Shown: one piece after another, positions 57,602 to 64,000 of the stretch
How the letters are laid out: each line of letters opens with the position of its first letter
Numbering within the stretch: the stretch's first letter is position 1
Assembly: GCF_020523825.1 (NCBI RefSeq)
Contig: NZ_JAJALK010000009.1
Location: 184,395-248,394, forward strand
Reading direction: 5' to 3'
DNA from: Methylobacterium brachiatum
GTDB lineage: Bacteria > Pseudomonadota > Alphaproteobacteria > Rhizobiales > Beijerinckiaceae
Length of the DNA: 64,000 bases
Translations under genes and position numbers: made by a program
Notes under the pieces: model-generated
What the model saw: only the letters and a program-made list of their open reading frames with translations
What the model was told of the DNA's origin: nothing
Databases searched by the model: none

Positions 57602-59026
57602 ATGAGCCCGAACCCGGTCATGTGGACCCAAGCGATCTGGACCCAAGAGATCTGGACCCGAGAGATCCCCGTCATCGATCCCGTCGCGGCGGCCGCCCGG
57701 TTGCGGTCCCTGCCGGATCTCGCCTTCCTCGACAGCGCCATGCGGCACGACGCGCTCGGCCGGCACTCGATCGTGGCCGCCGACCCGTTCGCGCGCTTCC
57801 GGTTTCGCGACGGGCGCGCGACCTTGGACGGGCGCCCGGTCGAGGGCGGGCCGTTCGCGGCTTTGCGGGCCTGCCTGGCGCCCTACCGGGTCGAGCCCGA
57901 TCCCGAAAACCCGTTCCCGGGGGGCGCCATCGGCTATCTCGCCTACGATCTCGGGGCGCAGCTCGAGCGGGTCGCGGCCCCTGCCCGGCGGGCGGGGCTC
58001 ACCGACGACATCGCCGTCAATCTGTACGACACGGTGCTGGTGATCGACCACGCCGCCGGCACCTGCCGGCTCGTCGCCACCGGCTTCCCCGAGACCGAGC
58101 CGGCGGCCCGGCAGGCGCGGGCCGAGGCGCGGCTCGCCGCCTTCGCCGACCGGCTCGGCACCGAGATCCCGCCGGAAGAAGCGCCGCCGAGGGCCGCAAA
58201 AGACCTCGTGTGGCGCTCGAACTTCGACCGGCAAACCTATGAACAGGCAGTCGAAAAGGTCCGCGCCTATATCCGGGCCGGCGACATCTACCAGGCCAAC
58301 ATCGCCCAGCGCTTCAGCGCCGACCTGCCGGCGGGTTTCGACCCGTTCGCGCTCTACCGGCGCCTGCGCGCCACCAATCCGGCGACCTTCGGAGCCTATC
58401 TGGAACTCGAAGGGCTGACCGTCGCGTCGTCCTCGCCCGAGCGCTTCATCCGGCTCGACGGCCGGCACGTCGAGACCCGGCCGATCAAGGGCACCGCCCG
58501 CCGGCTCGACGATCCGGAAGCCGACCGGGCGGCGGCCGAGGCGCTCCTGGCCTCGGTCAAGGAGCGGGCCGAGAACGTCATGATCGTCGACCTCTTGCGC
58601 AACGACCTGTCCCGGGTCTGCGCGCCCGGCAGCGTCGCCGTGCCCACCCTGTGCGGGCTCGAGACCTACGCCAACGTCCACCACCTCGTCTCGGTGGTGA
58701 CCGGGACGCTGCGCGACGGGCTCGACGCCCTCGACCTCTTGGAGGGCACCTTCCCCGGGGGCTCGATCACCGGGGCCCCGAAGATCCGCGCCATGGACAT
58801 CATCACCGAGATCGAGGGCGATGCCCGGGAGCTCTATTGCGGCGCCATCGGGCGGATCGGCTTCGACGGCGCGCTCGACACCTCGATCGCGATCCGCACC
58901 GTGTTCATGGACGACAGCCAGGCCGTCCTGCAGGCCGGCGGCGGCGTGACCCTGCTGTCGGAGCCCGGCCCGGAATACGACGAGACCCTGGCCAAGGCCG
59001 CCCGGGTGTTCGAGGCCTTCGCATGA
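57602..59026 (+). CDS. pabB: Aminodeoxychorismate synthase component I
   Basis: The 474-residue protein belongs to the TrpE/PabB family. The chorismate-binding part contains YIRAGDIYQANIAQRFSADL, SSSPERFIRLDGRHVETRPI, KGTARRLDD, AENVMIVDLLRNDLSRVC and FPGGSITGAPKIRAMDIITE. It makes 4-amino-4-deoxychorismate for folate with PabA, encoded next with a 4-bp overlap. The N-terminus carries a 15-bp tandem repeat three times (WTQAI/WTQEI/WTREI, 57623-57667), unlike other PabB. ATG at 57602 or the in-frame ATG at 57620 could be used. Confidence 0.93.
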   Translation: MSPNPVMWTQAIWTQEIWTREIPVIDPVAAAARLRSLPDLAFLDSAMRHDALGRHSIVAADPFARFRFRDGRATLDGRPVEGGPFAALRACLAPYRVEPDPENPFPGGAIGYLAYDLGAQLERVAAPARRAGLTDDIAVNLYDTVLVIDHAAGTCRLVATGFPETEPAARQARAEARLAAFADRLGTEIPPEEAPPRAAKDLVWRSNFDRQTYEQAVEKVRAYIRAGDIYQANIAQRFSADLPAGFDPFALYRRLRATNPATFGAYLELEGLTVASSSPERFIRLDGRHVETRPIKGTARRLDDPEADRAAAEALLASVKERAENVMIVDLLRNDLSRVCAPGSVAVPTLCGLETYANVHHLVSVVTGTLRDGLDALDLLEGTFPGGSITGAPKIRAMDIITEIEGDARELYCGAIGRIGFDGALDTSIAIRTVFMDDSQAVLQAGGGVTLLSEPGPEYDETLAKAARVFEAFA

Positions 59027-59646
59027 TCCTGGTCCTCGACAATTACGATTCCTTCGTCTTCAACGTCGTCCGCTACCTGGAGGAGCTGGGCGAGACGGTC
59101 CGGGTCGTGCGCAGCGACGCGCTCGACGTCGCCGGCATCCGGGCGCTCGCCCCCGACGCCCTGGTGGTGTCGCCGGGCCCCTGCACCCCCGCGGAGGCCG
59201 GCATCTCCCTGCCGGCGATCCGCGACCTGTCCGGCGAGGTGCCGATCCTCGGCGTCTGCCTCGGCCACCAGGCGATCGGCGCGGCCTTCGGCGGCACGGT
59301 CGCGCGGGCGCAGCGCCCCCTGCACGGTCAGGCGACCCCGATCGAGCACCGGGGCGAGCGGCTGTTCTCCGGACTTCCGGCGCCGATGCCCGTGGGCCGC
59401 TACCACTCGCTGGTGGTCACCCCCGGCCCCGACATGGACAAGCATCTCTCGGTCGACGCGGTCTCGCAGGAGGGCGAGGTGATGGCGCTCTCGCACCGGA
59501 CCCACCCGACCTACGGCATCCAGTTCCACCCGGAATCGGTGCTGACCGAGGGCGGCCACGCCCTGTTCGCCAACTTTTTGGGCCTCGCCCGCGCCTGGCG
59601 CGACGAGCACGGCCATCAGGACGGGCGCGACGATGCTGTGGCGTGA
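59023..59646 (+). CDS. pabA: Aminodeoxychorismate synthase component II (glutamine amidotransferase)
   Basis: The 207-residue class I glutamine amidotransferase begins MILVLDNYDSFVFNVVRYLE. It has the catalytic Cys in ILGVCLGHQAIGAAFGG and the His-Glu pair in YGIQFHPESVLTEGG. It supplies ammonia to PabB and could also serve anthranilate synthase. ATG at 59023 overlaps the pabB stop. Its end overlaps pabC by 14 bp. The order pabB-pabA-pabC in one operon indicates p-aminobenzoate synthesis. Confidence 0.94.
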   Translation: MILVLDNYDSFVFNVVRYLEELGETVRVVRSDALDVAGIRALAPDALVVSPGPCTPAEAGISLPAIRDLSGEVPILGVCLGHQAIGAAFGGTVARAQRPLHGQATPIEHRGERLFSGLPAPMPVGRYHSLVVTPGPDMDKHLSVDAVSQEGEVMALSHRTHPTYGIQFHPESVLTEGGHALFANFLGLARAWRDEHGHQDGRDDAVA

Positions 59647-60496
59647 CGGGACGATCGTCCCGGGAACACGGGCGCCCCTGGACCACACCGATCGCGGCCT
59701 GACCCTGGGCGACGGCCTGTTCGACACGGCGCTGGCGCTGGGCGGCCGGGTGGCTTTCGAGGACGCCCATATCGCCCGGCTCTGCGCCGGGGCGGAGACC
59801 CTCGGGATCCCCGCCGAGGCGGACAGAATCCGCGCGGCCATGCGGGCGCTGGCCGAACAGGGCAGGGGGGAGGCCGACCGGCTGGCGATCCGCACCACCC
59901 TCACCCGGGGCTCCGGTCCGCGCGGGCTGAAGCCCCCGGTGGATCCGCAGCCGACCCTGTTCGCCACCGCGGCGCCGAGCGCCAGGGGCGCGGCCTTCGC
60001 GCGCCTGCGGCTGTGGCCGACCGGGATCGCCCGCAACGACACCTCGCCCGCCGTCCGGCTCAAGACCTTGGGGTATCTCGACGCGGTGCTGGCCGCCGGG
60101 GAGGCCGCCGCGTCGGGCTTCGACGAATCCCTGTTCTGCAACACGAGAGGCCGCGTCGCCTGCGCGGGCACTGGCAACCTGTTCGCGCTATTCGGCGACA
60201 GGCTGGTCACGCCGCCGCTCGCCGACGGCGTGCTCGCCGGGATCGTGCGCGCGGAGATGCTGGGGCTCGCCGGGGCGTGCGGCTTGCGCGCGGAGGAGGA
60301 ATCCCTGTCCCTGCCCGAGCTGCTCGGCGCGGAGGCGGTGTTCCTGACGAACTCCCTGCGGCTCCTCGCCCCCGTGACGGCGATCGGCGCCACCGCCTTC
60401 GCCAGCCCGGATCACCCGGCCGTGGCCCGGCTGAGTGCGGCGCTGCGAAGCGCAATCGCCCGCGCCTGCGGGGTCGCGGAAGACCGGGTCGGATGA
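59633..60496 (+). CDS. pabC: Aminodeoxychorismate lyase (class IV aminotransferase fold)
   Basis: The 287-residue PLP enzyme has the fold-type IV pattern: HTDRGLTLGDGLFDTALALG near the N-terminus. The PLP Lys is in VRLKTLGYLDAVLAAGEA, then DESLFCNTRGRVACAGTGNL and VFLTNSLRLLAPVTAI follow. Its place behind pabB-pabA indicates that it converts aminodeoxychorismate to p-aminobenzoate. Class IV aminotransferases such as IlvE or Dat are alternatives by sequence alone. ATG at 59633 overlaps pabA by 14 bp, and its stop overlaps the DoxX-type gene by 4 bp. Confidence 0.88.
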   Translation: MLWRDGTIVPGTRAPLDHTDRGLTLGDGLFDTALALGGRVAFEDAHIARLCAGAETLGIPAEADRIRAAMRALAEQGRGEADRLAIRTTLTRGSGPRGLKPPVDPQPTLFATAAPSARGAAFARLRLWPTGIARNDTSPAVRLKTLGYLDAVLAAGEAAASGFDESLFCNTRGRVACAGTGNLFALFGDRLVTPPLADGVLAGIVRAEMLGLAGACGLRAEEESLSLPELLGAEAVFLTNSLRLLAPVTAIGATAFASPDHPAVARLSAALRSAIARACGVAEDRVG

Positions 60497-60903
60497 CCGG
60501 GCCGACATCCGAGACCTGGCGCCGCCGGCTGCGCTACGCCCTGGCCCTCATCTATGCCGGCATCGGGATCGTCCACCTCGTGGCCGCGGACGCGATGCTG
60601 CCGCTGATGCCGGATTGGGTGCCGGCGCCGCGCTTGGTGATCCTGGCCACCGGCCTGTGCGAGATCGCCGGGGCGATCGGGCTCCTGACCCGGTCGCTGC
60701 GCCGGGCGGCCGCGATCGGGCTCGCCCTCTACGCGGTCTGCGTCTACCCGGCCAACCTCAAGCACGCCTTCGACGCCGTCCATGTCGATGGCATCCCGGA
60801 TTCCTGGTGGTACCACGGCCCAAGGCTGGCGTTTCAGCCGGTCTTCGTCTGGGCGGCGCTCTGGGCCGGCGGCGTGATCGACTGGCCGGTCCGCCGCCGC
60901 TGA
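60493..60903 (+). CDS. DoxX-like membrane protein
   Basis: The 136-residue protein has four membrane segments (ALALIYAGIGIVHLVAADAM, then LVILATGLCEIAGAIGLLT, AAAIGLALYAVCVYPANLKH and FQPVFVWAALWAGGVIDW). The pattern and the central GLCEIAGAIGLL motif fit the DoxX/DoxD-like family. Its function is unknown. ATG at 60493 overlaps pabC by 4 bp, so it is co-transcribed with the folate genes, though no folate role is suggested by its sequence. Confidence 0.8.
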   Translation: MTGPTSETWRRRLRYALALIYAGIGIVHLVAADAMLPLMPDWVPAPRLVILATGLCEIAGAIGLLTRSLRRAAAIGLALYAVCVYPANLKHAFDAVHVDGIPDSWWYHGPRLAFQPVFVWAALWAGGVIDWPVRRR

Positions 60904-61118
60904 GGCGACAGCCTATCGAGCGCGCCGGCGAGCCGGCATTCGCGCGGCCCCGGACGGGACGGCGGCCGCGCCGGCCAGCAATGCCTGAGAAACCGTGATC
61001 ACAGGATCCCGGGATCTCTGGCTCACGGCAGGCTTTGATCCTGGGATCGCCGCGGATAGACTGTGGCGCGGTCGCCGCACGCGCTGGAACATCGCGTCGC
61101 CCGGCCCCGATACGGGCG

Positions 61119-61313
61119 ATGGACATGACGAAGCGCCGCGCGGCCGGCCGCACGACACCGATCGCCGACACGCTGCCGGAGCAGGCCGAGGTCGAGCGCG
61201 CCATCGAAGCCGTCCTCGACCGCCTGCGGCCCAAGCCGGCGGCTGCGCCCGCATCGCGGGCACCGAAGGTCGAGGGCCCGCGGGGATCGGGCCCGGGCCG
61301 GAAGGGCGACTGA
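61119..61313 (+). CDS. Small basic protein, 64 residues
   Basis: The 64-residue protein (MDMTKRRAAGRTTPIADTLP ... AIEAVLDRLRPKPA) has one predicted helix in the middle (EQAEVERAIEAVLDRL) and basic disordered ends. A second in-frame ATG at 61125 is equally possible. No family is recognised. It lies 215 bp after the DoxX-like gene and 128 bp before the ferritin-like gene, same strand. Confidence 0.45.
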   Translation: MDMTKRRAAGRTTPIADTLPEQAEVERAIEAVLDRLRPKPAAAPASRAPKVEGPRGSGPGRKGD

Positions 61314-61441
61314 GCGGTCCCGGCCGGCCCGAAAGGTTCCTCCACAGGGCGAAGATTTCGCCCGGACCCGTCGGGCCCGACCGGCGTTCCCCGTCCGGAA
61401 GCCGCGTTCCCGAACGCGGCCCGTATCGGAGATAGACCGCC

Positions 61442-61984
61442 ATGGCCAAGCCGAAGACGCTGCACGACGCCTTCTACGAGACCCTGAAGGACGTCTATTA
61501 TGCCGAGAAGCAATCCGTGAAGGCGCTCAAGAAGTCCGCCAAGGCGGCCGAGCACCCGGAGCTGCGCCAGGCCTTCGAGACCCATGCCGAGGAGAGCGCC
61601 CAGCAGGTCGAGCGCCTGACCCAGGTGTTCGAGATCATCGGCAAGCCCGCCCGCGCCAAAACTTGCGAGGCGATGCAGGGCATCACCTCGGAGATGGAGG
61701 AGGATCTGGAGGATTTCGCCGACAGCCCGGCCGCCGACGCGGTGCTGGCCGCCTGCGCCCAGGCGGTGGAGCATTACGAGATCGCCCGCTACGGCACCCT
61801 GAAGACCTGGGCCCGCCAGCTCGGTCACGAGGAGGCCGCCAAGCTCCTCGACGAGACCCTGCAGGAAGAGAAGAAGACCGACGCGCTGCTGTCCAAGATC
61901 GCCGAGACGATCAACGCCGAGGGCACCCCGGCGGACGACGATGCCGAGGCCCCGAAGGGCAAGGCCCCCAAGAAGGCGGCCTGA
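61442..61984 (+). CDS. YciE/YciF-type ferritin-like protein (DUF892)
   Basis: The 180-residue protein has the DUF892 four-helix pattern: TLHDAFYETLKDVYYAEKQS, then AFETHAEESAQQVERLTQVF, TCEAMQGITSEMEEDLEDFA and VEHYEIARYGTLKTWARQLG. The Glu/His residues at helix positions match a ferritin-like di-iron site. The tail is Lys/Ala-rich. Such proteins are induced by osmotic or other stress in enterobacteria; their activity is unknown. GGAGAT just upstream supports ATG at 61442. Confidence 0.88.
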   Translation: MAKPKTLHDAFYETLKDVYYAEKQSVKALKKSAKAAEHPELRQAFETHAEESAQQVERLTQVFEIIGKPARAKTCEAMQGITSEMEEDLEDFADSPAADAVLAACAQAVEHYEIARYGTLKTWARQLGHEEAAKLLDETLQEEKKTDALLSKIAETINAEGTPADDDAEAPKGKAPKKAA

Positions 61985-62033
61985 GTACGGCTGCGGCGGA
62001 GGAGGGCCCCCGCTCCTCCGCCTTCCTGGAGAT

Positions 62034-62086
62034 CCGGGATCCCGAAGGGCTCAGTCCTTTGGCGGGGTCCGGGGCGGAGCCCCGAG
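62034..62086 (+). repeat. Intergenic palindromic element, family A, copy 3
   Basis: It runs from CCGGGATCCCGAAGGGCTCA to GGCGGAGCCCCGAG. Its two hairpins are shared with the copies at 30259 and 39806. It fills the convergent gap between the ferritin-like gene and the secreted-protein gene and could terminate both. Confidence 0.8.
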
Positions 62087-62089
62087 ATC

Positions 62090-62413
62090 CTACTTCGCCG
62101 CCTCGATGGCGCTGAGCGGCGTCCAGTAGCAGCGATCCTGCCCGCTCGTGAGGGCGAGGCACCCGTAGGTCATCGTCCGGGTCTCGAGCCGCACCTGCTC
62201 GCCGGGCTTCCACGTCCGGCACTCGCCGCTGGCCAGGCTGCCGTTCAGGAGCTGGCCGAAGCCCGATTCATCGCCGGCCATGACCAGCTTGAACAGGCGG
62301 TCGGTGACCTCCTGGGTGTGGCAGCCGAACCGTTCCTTGACGATCGTCTCGGCTCGGACGGGGAGGGCGAGGGTCGCGGCGAGGACGGCGAGGGTGGGCA
62401 GGAGGATGCGCAT
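62090..62413 (-). CDS. Small secreted protein, 107 residues
   Basis: The 107-residue protein has a signal peptide (MRILLPTLAVLAATLALPVR, then AETIV). The mature part has four Cys (RFGCHTQEV, SGECRTWKPG, TYGCLALTSG, QDRCYWTP), suggesting two disulphides. No family is recognised. ATG at 62413 is preferred to upstream starts because it gives the signal peptide. It is convergent with the ferritin-like gene and ends at the family A element. Confidence 0.7.
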   Translation of the reverse strand: MRILLPTLAVLAATLALPVRAETIVKERFGCHTQEVTDRLFKLVMAGDESGFGQLLNGSLASGECRTWKPGEQVRLETRTMTYGCLALTSGQDRCYWTPLSAIEAAK

Positions 62414-62490
62414 GGCCGAAGGATAAGCGCGACGCGCCACCTGTCGACCCCTCACGTCCGGGCGTGCCATGCGGGCGAAAGCCGCGCCCG

Positions 62491-63360
62491 CTACGCCGTC
62501 TCGTCCCGCTTCGCCGCCTGCCAGGCCGCCTCCATGGCGGCGAGATCCGAGCGCCCGAGTTCCCCGCCCGCAGCCTTCAGATGCGCCGCCATGGCGGCGA
62601 AGCGGCGCTCGAACTTGGCGGTGCCGTCGCGCAGGGCAGTCTCGGGATCGATCCCGGCATGCCGGGCGAGGTTGGCCACCGAGAACAGCAGGTCGCCGAT
62701 CTCTTCCGACAGGGCCTGCGGGTCGCCGGCCGCCAGGGCCTCGGCGACCTCGTCGGTCTCCTCCCGGACCTTGTCGATCACCTGGGCGGCGTTGCCCCAG
62801 TCGAACCCGTAGGCCGCCGCCCGCCGGGAGATCTTCTCCGCCCGGGCCAGAGCCGGCAGGGCGCGGGCGACGCCGCCGAGCGGATCCGGTTCGGCGGCGC
62901 CGGGATCCCGGGCCACCCGCTCCTGCGCCTTGATCGCCGCCCATTGCGCCTCGACCTGCGCCGGGTCGCGCAGGGTCGAGCCCGCGGGGAGGGGGGTCCC
63001 GTCCGGCTCGAACACGTGCGGGTGGCGGCGGACCAGCTTGTCGCCGATCGCCCGGGCGACGTCGTCGAACGCGAAGGCGCCCTCCTCCTCGGCCATGCGG
63101 GCGTGGAACACCACCTGGAGGAGCAGGTCGCCGAGCTCGTCGCGCAGATCGTCCCGGTCGCCCCGCGCCACCGCGTCCGCGACCTCGTAGGCCTCCTCGA
63201 TCGTGTAGGGCACGATGGTCGCGAAGGTCTGCCGGACGTCCCAGGCGCAGCCGCGCTCGGGATCGCGCAGATCGGCCATCAGGCGCAGGAGCCTGCGCAG
63301 GGAGGCCGGCTCACCGGCGGCCAGGGGCTCGGACCGGCTTGAATCGGGTGCGTCGCTCAT
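62491..63360 (-). CDS. mazG: Nucleoside triphosphate pyrophosphohydrolase MazG
   Basis: The 289-residue protein has two MazG domains. The N-terminal one contains IPYTIEEAYEVADAVARGDR, then DDLRDELGDLLLQVVFHARM with the ExxE...ExxD metal motif. The C-terminal one contains VIDKVREETDEVAEALAAGD and SEEIGDLLFSVANLARHAG, also with metal-binding residues. It hydrolyses NTPs and damaged nucleotides and may lower ppGpp. ATG at 63360 (MSDAPDSSR) gives the usual length; the open frame extends upstream to 63948. It stands alone. Confidence 0.94.
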   Translation of the reverse strand: MSDAPDSSRSEPLAAGEPASLRRLLRLMADLRDPERGCAWDVRQTFATIVPYTIEEAYEVADAVARGDRDDLRDELGDLLLQVVFHARMAEEEGAFAFDDVARAIGDKLVRRHPHVFEPDGTPLPAGSTLRDPAQVEAQWAAIKAQERVARDPGAAEPDPLGGVARALPALARAEKISRRAAAYGFDWGNAAQVIDKVREETDEVAEALAAGDPQALSEEIGDLLFSVANLARHAGIDPETALRDGTAKFERRFAAMAAHLKAAGGELGRSDLAAMEAAWQAAKRDETA

Positions 63361-63422
63361 GCCCGCCGGGTTAGAGCAGGATGCGGGACAAGGGAATCCG
63401 GCGGCCCCGCTCAGATCTCGGG

Positions 63423-63656
63423 TCAGACCCGGGCGTCGCGCTCGCGCACCCGCTCGGCCTGCAGCTCGCTGAGATAGCCGGTCAGGCGACCGGTGACGCC
63501 GGGATCGGCGCATTGGACCCAGAGCGGCGCCGGCAATGCCCGCACGGGCAGGCGCTGCAAGAAGGCTTCGGCCGAGAGGGCCGCCTCCCGTTCCGAAGTG
63601 GCGGCCAGGAGCCGCGCCCCCGCCTGCGTGCCGATCAGGATCGCAATCGTGGCCAT
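63423..63656 (-). CDS. Small protein, 77 residues, unknown
   Basis: The 77-residue protein begins MATIAILIGTQAGARLLAAT and continues EREAALSAEAFLQRLPVRAL. It contains one Cys (WVQCADPG) and a basic end (RVRERDARV). It could form a small alpha/beta fold but no family is recognised. ATG at 63656 is chosen over 63773, which adds a basic segment. It lies 62 bp upstream of mazG on the same strand and may be co-transcribed with it. Confidence 0.5.
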   Translation of the reverse strand: MATIAILIGTQAGARLLAATSEREAALSAEAFLQRLPVRALPAPLWVQCADPGVTGRLTGYLSELQAERVRERDARV

Positions 63657-64000
63657 GGGCGCCCTCACATCGGGATACCAACGACGCGACCGGCCTTCGC
63701 GTTGCCTCGGCCGGAGCGGGTGCCCATGTATCGGCGCCTCCGGGAAGGGCAGGGCGGCCGCCCTCGCGTCCATAATGGACAGGTCCCCTGGCTCGGGTCT
63801 TGCGTAACCGGAGGACCGACACCACCTCTACCATCGTTGCCGACGCTGCGCATGGCGGGTCGGCGATATCCTCGAGCCGAATCGCGAGCCATCCGCCCGG
63901 TGCAAGCCGGAGCCGTCTTCGCAATGCCGGCAAAAGGGTTGTTGACATAGGAATGCGGGGCGTCCTATACGGCGCCTCCCGACGCGGTGCCGAAGCAACG
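63657..64000. other. Intergenic region up to the right edge
   Basis: These 344 bp have no convincing gene. They end with a strong promoter-like sequence at 63942-63970 directed out of the window. The region must also contain the promoter of the minus-strand gene at 63423. Confidence 0.5.
63942..63970 (+). promoter_or_regulatory. Strong sigma-70-type promoter, probably of an rRNA operon
   Basis: TTGACA (63942-63947) is followed after exactly 17 bp by CTATAC (63965-63970). The sequence after it, GGCGCCTCCCGACGCGG, resembles the start of alphaproteobacterial rRNA leaders as I remember them. The 16S gene itself would lie beyond the window, so the identity of the transcript is inferred. Confidence 0.65.

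Noticed and set aside
1..64000. tRNA, rRNA, CRISPR arrays, transposases, integrases, prophage or toxin-antitoxin genes
   Set aside because: Looked for through the window and not recognised. The only multi-copy repeats are the palindromic elements; they are not regularly spaced as in CRISPR.

Overview
The window is GC-rich bacterial chromosome with dense, mostly non-overlapping genes. The gene content points to an alphaproteobacterium of the Hyphomicrobiales, most likely Methylobacterium or a close relative. The reasons are a rhizobial-type flagellar cluster (FtcR, MotC, MotE, FliK encoded next to motC), IalB, a DUF2778 protein, a Ros/MucR-family regulator, a malyl-CoA-lyase-like protein and several intergenic palindromic repeat families. 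The genus is inferred; no rRNA gene lies in the window.

Left part (1-18.6 kb). A heparinase II/III-family protein runs off the left edge on the minus strand. It is followed by the flagellar regulator ftcR and a plus-strand block: flgB-flgC-fliE-flgG-flgA-flgI-motE-flgH-fliL-fliP, then the flagellin fliC with its own promoter region and terminator, then fliF-fliH-motB-motC-fliK and a lytic transglycosylase. Most genes within these runs overlap by a few bases or are separated by short gaps. Together they encode the proximal and distal rod, export apparatus pieces, P and L rings, MS ring, stator component MotB, the MotC/MotE pair, hook-length control and a wall-cutting enzyme. motA, fliI, fliG/M/N and hook genes are not here.

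Middle part (18.6-31.7 kb). This is an accessory stretch of small membrane or secreted proteins: a SleB-type hydrolase, an SMR efflux protein, a serine hydrolase, a HdeD-like/papain-like fusion, a frameshifted outer-membrane beta-barrel gene, a zinc-finger-less MucR homologue in an AT-rich pocket, a PAS plus HTH regulator, a PfkB sugar kinase and a DUF502 membrane protein.

Right part (31.7-64 kb). Mostly housekeeping: recG, mfd, dinB, rimO, sdhE, mazG, hspQ, a UbiH-type hydroxylase, pncA, the folate genes pabB-pabA-pabC, AmpG-like permease and malyl-CoA-lyase-like enzyme. Interspersed are a haloacetate-dehalogenase-like hydrolase, a divergent pair of DJ-1-fold genes, a degenerate adenylate-forming enzyme and a pseudo-receiver. 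At the right edge there is a strong TTGACA-N17-CTATAC promoter pointing out of the window, resembling alphaproteobacterial rRNA promoters.

At least four families of intergenic palindromic elements punctuate the 30-62 kb stretch. No tRNA, rRNA, CRISPR array, transposase or prophage gene was recognised. All assignments come from reading the sequence against remembered family features; nothing was searched.
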